The notes under the pieces were generated by a model. That model did no database searches. It saw nothing but the letters and a program-made list of their open reading frames with translations, and had not been told where the DNA came from. From assembly GCF_014196765.1 (NCBI RefSeq), contig NZ_JACIEE010000003.1, positions 310,001 through 374,000 on the forward strand: 64,000 nucleotides of DNA. Direction: 5' to 3'. Origin of the DNA: Mycoplana azooxidifex. Its GTDB lineage: Bacteria > Pseudomonadota > Alphaproteobacteria > Rhizobiales > Rhizobiaceae. Below, piece after piece: positions 1-8,867 of this stretch; positions within the stretch are counted from its first letter, which is position 1; every line of letters begins with the position of its first letter. The translations under genes and the position numbers were made by a program.

Positions 1-2
1 CG

Positions 3-1295
3 CGTTCGCAGGTCGACATCCGTCCGATCCGCGACGTCACGCCGCTCATGCACAACCCGCAGCCCTTCGAAATCCTCAAGATGGACAAGCGCCGCGGCAA
101 CATCGTCGTTTCGCGCCGTACGGTCCTCGAAGAAAGCCGCGCCGAGCAGCGTTCTGAAATCGTCCAGAACCTCGAAGAAGGCCAGGTTGTCGACGGCGTC
201 GTCAAGAACATCACCGATTACGGTGCGTTCGTCGACCTCGGCGGCATTGACGGCCTGCTGCACGTCACCGACATGGCCTGGCGCCGCGTCAACCATCCGT
301 CGGAGATCCTGTCCATCGGCCAGCAGGTCAAGGTTCAGATCATCCGCATCAACCAGGAAACCCACCGTATCTCGCTCGGCATGAAGCAGCTCGAGAGCGA
401 TCCGTGGGATGGCATCGGCACGAAGTACCCGACCGGCAAGAAGATCTCCGGTACGGTTACGAACATCACCGACTACGGTGCGTTCGTCGAGCTGGAGCCG
501 GGCATCGAAGGCCTGATCCACATCTCCGAAATGTCCTGGACCAAGAAGAACGTACACCCCGGCAAGATCCTGTCCACGAGCCAGGAAGTCGACGTTGTCG
601 TTCTCGAAGTCGACCCGACCAAGCGTCGCATCTCGCTCGGCCTCAAGCAGACGCTTGAAAATCCGTGGGAAGCATTCGCGCACAGCCATCCGGCTGGCAC
701 CGAAGTCGAAGGCGAAGTCAAGAACAAGACCGAGTTCGGCCTGTTCATCGGCCTCGACGGCGACGTCGACGGCATGGTCCACCTCTCCGACCTCGACTGG
801 AACCGTCCGGGCGAGCAGGTCATCGAGGAATTCAACAAGGGCGACGTCGTCAAGGCTGTCGTTCTCGATGTGGACGTCGACAAGGAGCGCATCTCGCTCG
901 GCATCAAGCAGCTCGGCCGTGACGCGGTCGGCGAAGCTGCCGCTTCCGGCGACCTGCGCAAGAATGCAGTCGTTTCGTGCGAAGTCACCGCGATCAACGA
1001 TGGCGGCCTCGAAGTGAAGCTCGTCAACCACGAGGACATCTCTTCGTTCATCCGCCGCGCCGACCTGTCGCGCGACCGCGACGAGCAGCGCCCCGAGCGC
1101 TTCTCGGTCGGCCAGGTCGTCGATGCCCGCGTGCTGAACTTCTCCAAGAAGGACCGCAAGATCCAGCTGTCGATCAAGGCTCTGGAAATTGCCGAAGAGA
1201 AGGAAGCCGTCGCACAGTTCGGTTCGTCCGACTCGGGCGCTTCGCTCGGCGACATCCTGGGCGCAGCCCTGAAGAACCGGCAGAACAACGAGTAA
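3..1295 (+). CDS. rpsA: 30S ribosomal protein S1, 5' end outside window
   Basis: C-terminal 430 residues of ribosomal protein S1, the mRNA-binding protein of the small subunit that helps unwind and place mRNA. The frame is open to the left edge, so roughly the first 130-140 residues (family length about 560-570) lie outside the window. Four S1 (OB-fold) repeats can be seen, beginning near positions 183, 440, 702 and 968. Each opens with the typical 'G.V.NIT.YGAFV' type signature followed by 'GL.H.S/TDM'. The last repeat is the most divergent, as usual in S1. The C-terminus is short and Gly/Asn-rich. A strong intrinsic terminator follows 26 nt after the stop, so this is the end of its transcription unit. 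Identification is secure. Confidence 0.97.
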   Translation, partial: RSQVDIRPIRDVTPLMHNPQPFEILKMDKRRGNIVVSRRTVLEESRAEQRSEIVQNLEEGQVVDGVVKNITDYGAFVDLGGIDGLLHVTDMAWRRVNHPSEILSIGQQVKVQIIRINQETHRISLGMKQLESDPWDGIGTKYPTGKKISGTVTNITDYGAFVELEPGIEGLIHISEMSWTKKNVHPGKILSTSQEVDVVVLEVDPTKRRISLGLKQTLENPWEAFAHSHPAGTEVEGEVKNKTEFGLFIGLDGDVDGMVHLSDLDWNRPGEQVIEEFNKGDVVKAVVLDVDVDKERISLGIKQLGRDAVGEAAASGDLRKNAVVSCEVTAINDGGLEVKLVNHEDISSFIRRADLSRDRDEQRPERFSVGQVVDARVLNFSKKDRKIQLSIKALEIAEEKEAVAQFGSSDSGASLGDILGAALKNRQNNE

Positions 1296-1320
1296 TCGTT
1301 CTCTGGGACGCAAGACAGTG

Positions 1321-1354
1321 AAGCCCGCGGGGAGCGATCCCCGCGGGCTTTTTT
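1321..1354 (+). terminator. Intrinsic terminator of rpsA
   Basis: A 13-bp perfect stem (1321-1333 with 1338-1350) closes a GCGA tetraloop and runs directly into a T tract (1349-1354). It lies 26 nt after the rpsA stop codon. The gene downstream is convergent, so the terminator also keeps rpsA transcription out of it. Confidence 0.95.
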
Positions 1355-1398
1355 CATGCAGGCTTTCGCAAAGGCGGCGCGGCCATCCGCACGGTCGG

Positions 1399-3108
1399 TC
1401 AGGTCCAGTATTCGCCGAGCTTCTGGTAGAAGGCGAAGCCGGGATCGGGCGGGGCAACGAGATCTTCGATCTTGCGCCGGCGCTTTGCCATGTCAGGCGT
1501 GTCGTCTTCCGACGGGTACCCCTCGGCCTCCCCCTCTGCATCGTCTTCGGCCTGCTCTCCGCCCGCCCCGTTCTCTCCGGCCGTGTCCGTCGTCTCCTCC
1601 TCGTCCTCGGGCGGTTCGCGGCGGCGTGGCTCCTGCGTTTCCAGGTCGTCCTGCGCAGGCAGGTAGGGCACGAAGGGGACGGCGAGACCGTCGCGGAACG
1701 GCGGCAACGCGGCCCGCTCGGGCAACGGGGGCGGCAGGGGCATTGCGGGCGGGCGAACGGGCGCATCGGCATCCTCGGCGGCAGCCGCCGGCCGTCCGGC
1801 CTGCGTTTTATCCTCGGCAACACCCTGGGGCTGGGCGACGGCAGGCCGGGCCGCATTCGCAGCCTCGGTCGTCGCTGGTCCTGGCGCTTCTCCGCCAGCG
1901 GCGAGAGTGCTCCGTTCAGGCATGGCGTTGGCGGCGCGCAGCCGGCCGGCCGAATCTTCGCTGCCCTCGGCCACATCCGGCATGGACGGCGCCAGCGCGA
2001 TGCGTTCCGGCAACTCCGGCAGTTCTGGCAAGGGCGCCTGCAGCAGCAGGCGCAGGACCAGCGCCTCGTCGGCGGTCAGATCGGCGACGATACCGGCAAT
2101 CATGCGCAACACGCCCTCGGGTTCGCGGCCGGCCGCAATTGTCGGCACGGCTGTCGAAATTGCCGAAGCGCGACCAGCCTCGGGGGCCGCCGTGCCCCTG
2201 TCTGCGATCGGCGACCGTCCCCGGTTCAGGGTGTCCGGGCCGGCGGCAGGCTCTTGTGTATCCGCAGCCAAGCGGCTTGCCTCGGTGTTCGCTGGCGTCG
2301 CCGGGGTACGCCCCACAAGGGGCGCCTCGGGCATGCGCTGCTGCGGCTGGCCGGAGGACCCGGTGCCGGCCTCTACGCTCTTTCCGGCCGACGCTGCGGC
2401 CACCTGTTGTTGCTGCTGCGGTAATGCGGGGGCGAAAGCAGATCGCTGTCCGATGCGGGCCGGGCGATCGGAAAGCGGCTCCGCGCCGCCCTCGAAAAGC
2501 CGGCGCAGCGCTGCTTGTAGCGAGCGGCTGTCGCCGCTCGTGTCCCGCTGTCGCTGGCGGTCATTTGCCGCGGCCGCGGCAAGCTGCGCTTCGCCGGGAA
2601 TGAACCGGGGCTGCGACGCCGCCGGTCCGGCAGGTTTTCCTCCCGGCTCGTTAACGGCAGCAAGCAGCGCCTGTGCCAGGCGCTGGGCATCCGGCCCGGC
2701 GGGATTGCGGATGATCTCCATCAGGATCCGGGTCGGCGCCGTGGCGAGCACGGTCGCCAGCAGGCGCTCGGCCGCGGGGCGCATCTCGGCGGGAAGCCGC
2801 GCGATGAGAAGCGCCAGGCGCCGGGTCGCATCGCCGTCGCCCCCCTCCCGGGGTGGAAGCGCCTTCATCGCCTCCAGAAGGATCTCGAGCAGTTGGCGCG
2901 CCGCGTTGCCCTTGTCACCGCCCTGCTCGATCTGGCGCATCATCGCTTCCAGTAGCCGCAGGAGGACCGCGGCGCGCAGGTTGACCAGCGCTTCGGGAGA
3001 CAGTTGCTGCCGGGCGGCGGCAGGCGCGGCCTCGGTTGCCGAGTCCGGCGGCGAAGGGATCGGGACTGTGACAGGCGTCGCAATGCGCGGCAGCATCACC
3101 ATCTCCAT
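1399..3108 (-). CDS. Ala/Pro-rich hypothetical protein
   Basis: 569-residue protein I do not recognise. The N-terminal third (about residues 35-180) is predicted helical and Leu/Ala-rich. The middle is a low-complexity Ala/Pro/Glu linker with 'QQQQQ' and 'PLPPPLPE' tracts. The C-terminal part is very acidic (about 480-535, runs of E and D), then ends in a basic patch 'AKRRRK' and an aromatic tail. There is no signal peptide and no clear membrane segment. The composition loosely recalls flagellar hook-length proteins (FliK-like), but no flagellar gene is nearby, so that is only a resemblance. The start could be the fifth codon (3096), which has a GGAG six bases before it; the first ATG has no visible ribosome site. 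It is convergent with rpsA and divergent from 3463-3795. Confidence 0.7.
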   Translation of the reverse strand: MEMVMLPRIATPVTVPIPSPPDSATEAAPAAARQQLSPEALVNLRAAVLLRLLEAMMRQIEQGGDKGNAARQLLEILLEAMKALPPREGGDGDATRRLALLIARLPAEMRPAAERLLATVLATAPTRILMEIIRNPAGPDAQRLAQALLAAVNEPGGKPAGPAASQPRFIPGEAQLAAAAANDRQRQRDTSGDSRSLQAALRRLFEGGAEPLSDRPARIGQRSAFAPALPQQQQQVAAASAGKSVEAGTGSSGQPQQRMPEAPLVGRTPATPANTEASRLAADTQEPAAGPDTLNRGRSPIADRGTAAPEAGRASAISTAVPTIAAGREPEGVLRMIAGIVADLTADEALVLRLLLQAPLPELPELPERIALAPSMPDVAEGSEDSAGRLRAANAMPERSTLAAGGEAPGPATTEAANAARPAVAQPQGVAEDKTQAGRPAAAAEDADAPVRPPAMPLPPPLPERAALPPFRDGLAVPFVPYLPAQDDLETQEPRRREPPEDEEETTDTAGENGAGGEQAEDDAEGEAEGYPSEDDTPDMAKRRRKIEDLVAPPDPGFAFYQKLGEYWT

Positions 3109-3462
3109 GAGGCATCTTCGCAGTGCTGCCGTCCGGCAGGCACGATGCGGCTCTCCAACGATCCATTTTCAGGCTGGCGAGGCATCATGCGCGCCAAAGA
3201 GATTGACTGGCTACTGGCATTCCGCGTGGCGGGAGGCTTAGCCTCGGGTCCTGGCCCGCGGGGCCGATACGTTTGCCGGATCGAGGTCCGGTCTTCGCTG
3301 ACGGCCAGAATGCCATGCACTCGCGTCGAGTTACGCATCAATGAACAAGAAATGACAGGATATGGTTAACGATCCGTTAGCGGTGCTGCACTGCAAGGAC
3401 TTGCCGGCAGCCGGACAATCGCCGATGATCGCGGTACCCCACGATCGAAAGGTTGATGGATC
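3109..3462. other. Divergent intergenic region, no gene seen
   Basis: 354 nt between the divergent genes at 1399-3108 and 3463-3795. No credible coding frame or RNA gene was seen. Two short GC-rich inverted repeats stand out: GAGGC-TTA-GCCTC at 3233-3245 and GGCCC-GCG-GGGCC at 3253-3265. Neither is followed by a T tract, so they are not terminators. Promoters for both genes must lie here, but I could not assign hexamers with confidence. Confidence 0.5.
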
Positions 3463-3795
3463 ATGTCCGTACGTCCGCCCCTGTTCTTCGACCGGCAGCA
3501 CGCCACCGGTTTCAACGTGCTCGAATACGAGCTGCTTTCGGAACGCGCCGATGCGCTCGGCCGCCACGGGCTGAAGGTGGAGAAGGCGCTGCAGCAGCTT
3601 CGGGCGAAGACGGCCGCGGGGTGCGGCGAGGACCGGCGCCAGGCCCTGCTGGATGCGGCCGCCGATGCGGTCTGGGCTTTCTTCATCCAGCGCGAGATCT
3701 GCGGCCTGCGCGACCAGCGCGACATCATTCGCCGCTATGACATACCCAAGGAGGTTCTGGCGCGGGTCGGGATCGTGCGAAAGCCTGAAGCCTGA
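3463..3795 (+). CDS. Small conserved hypothetical protein (possibly DUF6665)
   Basis: 110-residue soluble protein without signal peptide or membrane segment. The second half is helical ('DAAADAVWAFFIQREICGLRDQRDIIRRYDIPKEV' region, residues about 66-100). It resembles a short rhizobial family that I recall as DUF6665; function unknown. It stands alone as a forward gene between two minus-strand genes of unknown function. The stop codon is only 16 nt from the end of the convergent gene 3811-5058. The reading frame has normal codon use for the genome, which supports it as real. Confidence 0.7.
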   Translation: MSVRPPLFFDRQHATGFNVLEYELLSERADALGRHGLKVEKALQQLRAKTAAGCGEDRRQALLDAAADAVWAFFIQREICGLRDQRDIIRRYDIPKEVLARVGIVRKPEA

Positions 3796-3810
3796 CGCCG
3801 GCAACGCCGG

Positions 3811-5058
3811 TCAGGCAGCCTCGCGCCGTAGCAGTTCGTAGATTCCGATCTCGTCGACGGGAAGGACGAGAATGGGGTCGAGCGCGCCGATGCGCTCCTG
3901 GCGATCGATGTTTTCCAACTGGCCCGCCGCCAATTCACCGCCCGCTTCGGACAGGGCCTCGGCTGTCTGGCCGGCTGCGTCCGGTTCAATGCCGGCCTTC
4001 TCGTCGCCCGACAACTCGTCCGCCGCCTCGTCGCTTGTCGCCGGTACGGCGGCGAGAATCTGGATCAGCTTGAGGCTGCCATCGGCAGCGGTCGTCGCCT
4101 GCTCGCCCGGAACCGCCTCATCTGTCTCGTCGAGATGCTCCTTCACGGCGTCCTGCAGGTCCTGCACGTCCTCGAGCTTCTCCGAGGCCTTCAGGGCCTG
4201 GATCTTCTGCTCGCGCTCCGCCCTCGTTTCCTCATCCTCGATCCGGCCCGGCTCGGACTTCGTCCGGTCCTGCTGGAGCTCTTCGATGGTCTTCGGATCG
4301 GCAACGTCCTCGAGCCGCTGGATGACCTTGCGTATCTCGCGCGTCATCGTCCGCTCGCCCTCGGCCTTTTCGGCAAGCGCGTTCTTCACCTTCAGCCCGG
4401 TGTCGCTCCAGGGGTTGGCGATCGCGGCGATCATGTCTTGTGCGCTCAGGCCAAGCTCGGCAAGGCCGGTGGCCTCCTCCAGAGCCGAGACGCTCTTTGG
4501 CAAGGCCGAGCGCGTCTCCGTCAGCGCCGCGGACAGCCGTGCCTCGAAATCCTCCTCCTCGCCCGTCAGCCCTGCGCCTTCGGCGACGCGGGCGGCAAGT
4601 GCCGCCTTTGGGTCGGTCGACCCGTTCGCACCGTTTTGCAGGACGGCGATGACGTCGTTCGCGGTGACGTCGAGGGATTCGAGGGTGATCTTCACCGGCT
4701 TGCCGAGCGAATCGACCTTGGCGAAGTCGAGCATGGTCACGGCGTCGCTCAGCCTGCGGGCAAAGTCGCGGCTCGATTCGTCGGTGCGCTGGGAGAGGCC
4801 GAGCGCATCGGAGAAACGGGCGACAAGGGTGGCAAACGGATCGGGATCGAGCTTCAGGGCGCCGAAGAAATAGGCGTTGATCTTCTCGTTCGCAGCCACC
4901 GTCGACGGATCCTGGGTGGCCCCGACGACCTTGTCCTCCCGTTCGCGGCCTTTCGCCTTGTCATCGGCTTCCTGGCGGCGCGTCTCGATGTCGTCGAGCA
5001 TCGAGCGAAGCTGGGTCGTCGCGAACTGGCCTGTCGACTGCTGGAGGGGCGGGAGCAT
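3811..5058 (-). CDS. Acidic hypothetical protein
   Basis: 415-residue acidic protein I do not recognise. It is rich in Ala, Glu and Asp, mostly helical, with a charged Glu/Lys/Arg stretch (about residues 205-295) that could form a coiled coil. It has no signal peptide, no membrane segment and no catalytic motif. The N-terminal 'LPPLQQSTGQF' followed by 'LRSMLDDIETRR' is unusual. The start at 5058 is preceded by AGGA about eight bases upstream. Its size, acidity and position suggest a lineage-specific structural or secretion-linked protein, but that is a guess. Confidence 0.7.
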   Translation of the reverse strand: MLPPLQQSTGQFATTQLRSMLDDIETRRQEADDKAKGREREDKVVGATQDPSTVAANEKINAYFFGALKLDPDPFATLVARFSDALGLSQRTDESSRDFARRLSDAVTMLDFAKVDSLGKPVKITLESLDVTANDVIAVLQNGANGSTDPKAALAARVAEGAGLTGEEEDFEARLSAALTETRSALPKSVSALEEATGLAELGLSAQDMIAAIANPWSDTGLKVKNALAEKAEGERTMTREIRKVIQRLEDVADPKTIEELQQDRTKSEPGRIEDEETRAEREQKIQALKASEKLEDVQDLQDAVKEHLDETDEAVPGEQATTAADGSLKLIQILAAVPATSDEAADELSGDEKAGIEPDAAGQTAEALSEAGGELAAGQLENIDRQERIGALDPILVLPVDEIGIYELLRREAA

Positions 5059-5165
5059 GACGCTGTCCTGGCTGCAAGATCGATCGAAATTGCAGCCGAG
5101 GATAGAGAGGCCGGGTTAAGCAGAGGTAACCATGCGCCTGTTGCTTCTCGGGGCGAGGCCGCCGA

Positions 5166-5792
5166 TCAGCTGTGGGCGAAGATGTCCGTCTCCTCCCAGC
5201 CGAGCAGGTCGAGCTTGGCGCGGGTCGGCAGGAAGGCGAAGCAGGCCTCGGCATGCGGCAGACGGCCGTCGCGGACGAGACGCGCCATCAGCTTGTCGCG
5301 CAGCCCATGCAGGTGCAGCACGTCGGACGCCGCATATTCGAGCTGCGCCGGAGAGAGCGTCTCGGCCGCCCAGTCGGACGACTGCTGCTGCTTGGAGATG
5401 TCGACTTCCAGGAGTTCCTTCAGATTGTCCTTCAGGCCGTGGCGGTCGGTGTAGGTCCGCGTCAGCCGCGAGGCGATCTTGGTGCAGAAGACGGGAGTGC
5501 AGGTGACGCCGAAGGTGTGGAACAGGACGGCGATGTCGAACCGGCCGTAATGGAAGATCTTCTGGCGGGAGGGATCGCTCAGCATGGCCACAAGATTGGG
5601 CGCACGCGTCTGCCCGGCGGCGATCTTGATGACATCGGCCGTGCCGTCACCCGGCGAGAGCTGGACGACGCACAGGCGGTCGCGGCGCGGAATAAGCCCC
5701 AGCGTCTCGGTGTCGATTGCGATTGCGCCGTTGTAGCGCGCGGCATCCGCGGCTGAAATGTCGCCCTCGTGATATCGTATTGCATTGGCCAT
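5166..5792 (-). CDS. RNase D-type 3'-5' exonuclease domain protein
   Basis: 208-residue DEDDy exonuclease of the RNase D/Werner family. It contains only the nuclease domain and lacks the HRDC domain of full-length RNase D (about 370-400 aa). Exo I is 'IAIDTETLGL' near the N-terminus. Exo II is 'IFHYGRFDIAVL' with its Asp. Exo III is 'YAASDVLHLHGL' with the catalytic Tyr and Asp. These residues bind two metal ions for 3'-5' trimming, presumably of structured RNA. I start it at the ATG at 5792 ('MANAIRYHEGD'); eight extra residues are possible upstream. This short form is common in Rhizobiales beside a separate full-length Rnd. Confidence 0.88.
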   Translation of the reverse strand: MANAIRYHEGDISAADAARYNGAIAIDTETLGLIPRRDRLCVVQLSPGDGTADVIKIAAGQTRAPNLVAMLSDPSRQKIFHYGRFDIAVLFHTFGVTCTPVFCTKIASRLTRTYTDRHGLKDNLKELLEVDISKQQQSSDWAAETLSPAQLEYAASDVLHLHGLRDKLMARLVRDGRLPHAEACFAFLPTRAKLDLLGWEETDIFAHS

Positions 5793-5900
5793 AGGGCACC
5801 CCACATGAATGTGCATCGAACGTGAACGCGCTATACCGCATGTTTGCGCGACGGGGTACTGCGGATTGGCGTTTAGTGCGGCTCAATCGAACGGAATGAC

Positions 5901-6230
5901 ATGAAAACCCAGCGGACATCCAGCGCTGTAGGCCTGATTCTGGCGCTGCTCCTGACGATGCAGCCATCGCTGGCCACTGCCCAGCAGGCGGGCGTCTTCA
6001 GCGACCGGGCCTATCCGTTCACCGACCTGCCCGGCGTGACGACGCAAAAGGAAGCCGAGGCTGCCGACGAGGTGGTGTGCACGCAGACCTTCGATACGGC
6101 CAACAACAGGTCGCGGCGCTTCGGCGAGGCCAGCCGCCCGGGCTATACCTGCACGCAGAACGGCAGGACCTATTCCAGCGAGCGGCCGCCGCTGTCGCGC
6201 GAGCGCGACCTGCGCGGCCTCGGCTGGTAA
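5901..6230 (+). CDS. Small secreted hypothetical protein
   Basis: 109-residue protein with a clear Sec signal peptide: a basic 'MKTQR' start, a hydrophobic core at about 10-20, and a probable cut after 'ATA' near residue 27. The mature part (about 80 residues) has two Cys, in 'VVCTQTF' and 'YTCTQNG', which could form a disulphide in the periplasm. It contains repeated 'TQ' and 'SRR/SR' elements and ends in 'LRGLGW'. No family was recognised. It lies 70 nt before the dehydrogenase gene and probably has its own promoter after the divergent RNase D gene. Confidence 0.65.
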   Translation: MKTQRTSSAVGLILALLLTMQPSLATAQQAGVFSDRAYPFTDLPGVTTQKEAEAADEVVCTQTFDTANNRSRRFGEASRPGYTCTQNGRTYSSERPPLSRERDLRGLGW

Positions 6231-6300
6231 GGCTACGAATTCATGGTATCAATCGCCGAGACCGGCCCGTCGTGCGGGAACCGGCAGACGGGAGGATACC

Positions 6301-7329
6301 ATGACCGACACGAGGCCAGTTGCCATCAGCGCGCCCGAGCCGCGCACGCTCGAGCTGATCTTCACGCCGGAGGCACTGAAGCGACTGAAGGAGACCTACC
6401 GCATCGTCGAGGCGGATCCCGAAGACATCGCCGGGCTCGGCGATGACGTTCTCTCGCAAGCGCGCTACATCATCGGCCAGCCGCCGCTGACCGCCGAGAC
6501 GCTGGACCGGATGGCGAACCTGCGCTGCATCCTCAACGTCGAGAGCAACCTGATCAACAACATGCCCTACGACATCCTGTTTGCCCGCGGCATCCACGTG
6601 GTGACCACCGGACAGGTCTTCGCCGAGCCGGTGGCCGAGCTCGGGCTCGCCATGGCGCTCAACCTCGCGCGCGGCATCGTCGATGCCGACATCGATTTTC
6701 GCGAGGGGCGCGAGCGCTGGGGCGGCGACGGCAATGCGGAGGCCCGGCTGCTGTCCGGGTCGGATGTCGGCATCGTCGGTTTCGGCGACCTCGGCAAGGC
6801 GCTCGCCCGGGTGCTGTCGGGCTTTCGCGCCCGCGTCCGCGTCTTCGATCCCTGGCTGCCACCGTCGATGCTGAAAGAGGCCGGCGTCGAGCCCTCCTCG
6901 CTCGATACCATGCTCGGCGAAAGCGACTTCGTCTTCGTGGTTGCCGCCGTCACCAGCGAGAACAGGGGGTTCCTCGGCAGCGAAGCCTTCGGGCGGATGC
7001 GCAAGGGGGCAGCCTTCATCCTGCTCAGCCGCGCCGATGTCGTCGATTTCGACGCCCTGATGGCGGCGGTCGAGCGCGGCCATATCGTGGCGGCAAGCGA
7101 CGTCTTTCCCGACGAGCCGCTCGCTGCGGAGCACCCGGTCCGCCGCCTGAAGGGCTTCATCCGCTCGGCACACCGGGCCGGCGCCCTCGACAGCGCCTTC
7201 AGGAAGATGGGCGACATGGTGCTGGAGGACATGGCCCTGATGGACCGCGGGCTGCCGCCGATGCGCTGCAAGCGGGCCGAACGGGAAACCGTGTCGCGCA
7301 TGCGCTCCAGGCCGGTCAGCGTGAACTGA
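6301..7329 (+). CDS. D-isomer-specific 2-hydroxyacid dehydrogenase
   Basis: 342-residue NAD(P)-dependent 2-hydroxyacid dehydrogenase of the phosphoglycerate dehydrogenase-like group. The Rossmann motif is G160-F-G-D-L-G165. The expected catalytic triad is present: R244 in 'LLSRADVVD', E272 in 'FPDEPLA' and H291 in 'RSAHRAGA'. There is no ACT domain, so it is not a classical biosynthetic SerA. GGGAGGA stands just upstream of the ATG. It lies next to the sugar-transport locus and converges on frcR, but a shared pathway is only inferred. The substrate cannot be read from the sequence; a sugar-acid or hydroxypyruvate-like substrate is plausible. Confidence 0.85.
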   Translation: MTDTRPVAISAPEPRTLELIFTPEALKRLKETYRIVEADPEDIAGLGDDVLSQARYIIGQPPLTAETLDRMANLRCILNVESNLINNMPYDILFARGIHVVTTGQVFAEPVAELGLAMALNLARGIVDADIDFREGRERWGGDGNAEARLLSGSDVGIVGFGDLGKALARVLSGFRARVRVFDPWLPPSMLKEAGVEPSSLDTMLGESDFVFVVAAVTSENRGFLGSEAFGRMRKGAAFILLSRADVVDFDALMAAVERGHIVAASDVFPDEPLAAEHPVRRLKGFIRSAHRAGALDSAFRKMGDMVLEDMALMDRGLPPMRCKRAERETVSRMRSRPVSVN

Positions 7330-7371
7330 TCCCCTTCGCCCGGAGAAAGGGCGGCGGCTATGGCGCCGCCT

Positions 7372-8598
7372 TCAGGCGGGGGCCTTGAACAGGACGTTCT
7401 GGTCGAGCAGGTAGCGGGCGAAGAGCGGCAGGCTGGCGGCGCCGATGGTGCGCGCCTGGCTCCCCGCCTCCCCTTCCAGGATCTCGGGCATGATCACGCC
7501 CTGCAGGTCGTGCTGGCCGAGTGCTGCGCGGGTCGCCGTGACGATGCGCTCGCGCACCCAGTCGGGGAAGCCGCCATCGACGACGGCGGCGGAGAAATCG
7601 ATCACCGCGGCGGCCGCGATGACCGCCTGAGCCAGGGCCGCGGCGGTGTCCTGGATCCAGGTCTCGAGCGGAGCACCGAAGTCGATCCAGTCGTCCGGCG
7701 AATACCAGAGCGGCTTCGGATCGATGCCACTGGCGCGCAACTGGTTCTCGAGGACGAAGACGGAGGCGATCTTCAGGAGCGGTACGGTCCTGCCGTCGCG
7801 GCCCTGGACCGGAAGCGGTCCGATCGCCCCCGCCGTGCCGGTGCGGCCGGAAAACAGCGCCGCGTTGAGCACGACACCGCCGCCGATGAAGGAGCCGATG
7901 AAGAAATAGATGAAATCCGGATAGCGCTGGCCGAGGCCGAACACGAGTTCGGCGGCGCAGGCGCTGGTCGCGTCGTTCTGCAGGAAGACCGGATGGGACG
8001 CCCGTGCAGCGACCTCCCGCTGCAGGTCGATGCCGCGCCAGGCATCCATGTCCCTCTGCGGCGCACCGACCTCCGCGGCCCAGTTCCACAGTTCGAACGG
8101 CGCGGCGATGCCGATGCCGGCGATGCGGGCACGCTGCTCCGGCTCCAGTCTTGCCTCGAGCTCGGCGATGCCGTCCGTGATGAAGGCGAGCACTTCGTCC
8201 GGCATGGGATAGGCGTAGATGCGGCGGACCTGCAGCCGCACCCTGCCGACGAAATCCATGACCGCGAGCTCGGCGCTGCGGCGGCCGATCTTGACCCCGA
8301 AGGAATAGACCGCATCGGGATTGAGCCGCATCGGCGTGGAGGGCTGGCCGACCCTGCCGCGGGTGGGCTCGCCGCGGATCAGCAGCCCGTCGGCCTCCAG
8401 CGCGCGCATGATGACGGTGACGGTCTGGGCGGAAAGGCCGCTGCGCCGGGCGATCTCGGCCTTCGAAAGCTCGCCGTGGCGGCGGACCAGCGACATGACG
8501 AGCCGCTCGTTATAGGCCCGCACGCGCACCTGGTTCGACCCTCCGGACGGATCGAGGATCGTCGCCGGCGATGCTGCCGGCACGCTTTCCTCAGGCAT
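7372..8598 (-). CDS. frcR: ROK-family transcriptional regulator, FrcR-like
   Basis: 408-residue repressor-type ROK protein. An N-terminal winged helix ('LSKAEIARRSGLSAQTVTVIMRALEADGLL') precedes a ROK sugar-kinase-like domain. It lacks the Cys-rich zinc motif and the 'D.GGT' phosphate loop of active ROK kinases, so it should bind a sugar ligand without phosphorylating it. The start at 8598 is supported by GGAGG at 8606-8610 with 7-nt spacing. It is divergent from a four-gene fructose-type ABC operon. This is the arrangement described for frcR beside frcBCAK in Sinorhizobium meliloti, from which the name is taken. Control of that operon and of itself is inferred. Confidence 0.85.
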   Translation of the reverse strand: MPEESVPAASPATILDPSGGSNQVRVRAYNERLVMSLVRRHGELSKAEIARRSGLSAQTVTVIMRALEADGLLIRGEPTRGRVGQPSTPMRLNPDAVYSFGVKIGRRSAELAVMDFVGRVRLQVRRIYAYPMPDEVLAFITDGIAELEARLEPEQRARIAGIGIAAPFELWNWAAEVGAPQRDMDAWRGIDLQREVAARASHPVFLQNDATSACAAELVFGLGQRYPDFIYFFIGSFIGGGVVLNAALFSGRTGTAGAIGPLPVQGRDGRTVPLLKIASVFVLENQLRASGIDPKPLWYSPDDWIDFGAPLETWIQDTAAALAQAVIAAAAVIDFSAAVVDGGFPDWVRERIVTATRAALGQHDLQGVIMPEILEGEAGSQARTIGAASLPLFARYLLDQNVLFKAPA

Positions 8599-8716
8599 GC
8601 CATTTCCTCCCGAACCGGGCTTCTTCAGTTGTCCGCCGCATCGTTCCAGCCGCCGCAAAAGGGGGTCGTTCTGGTCGCTTCGGCCTACGCCCTGGTTTGC
8701 CGCAGCATGCCACATC

Positions 8717-8729
8717 GAATTAATAATTC
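8717..8729. promoter_or_regulatory. AT-rich palindrome, candidate FrcR operator
   Basis: Perfect 13-bp palindrome GAATTA-A-TAATTC inside an AT-rich block (8715-8750) of the 269-nt frcR-frcB intergenic region. ROK regulators commonly bind AT-rich inverted repeats. It is 138 nt before frcB and 118 nt before frcR, so it could serve both. A TTGACA follows at 8745-8750, but no good -10 lies 16-18 nt further on. Confidence 0.45.
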
Positions 8730-8867
8730 AATTGGATTTATTTATTGACAGATCCTTTCATCAATGGTTCCCTGACGATGGAAGCGTGATCGACGGCCGC
8801 AGAGGAGCGGCACGGATCGGCATCCGGATGGCGTCGCGCCATCCCGTTTTGTCCTTGGGAGGATTAC

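Noticed and set aside
8745-8750. TTGACA in the frcR-frcB region as frcB promoter
   Set aside because: No -10-like hexamer at 16-18 nt; the real promoter cannot be assigned from sequence.
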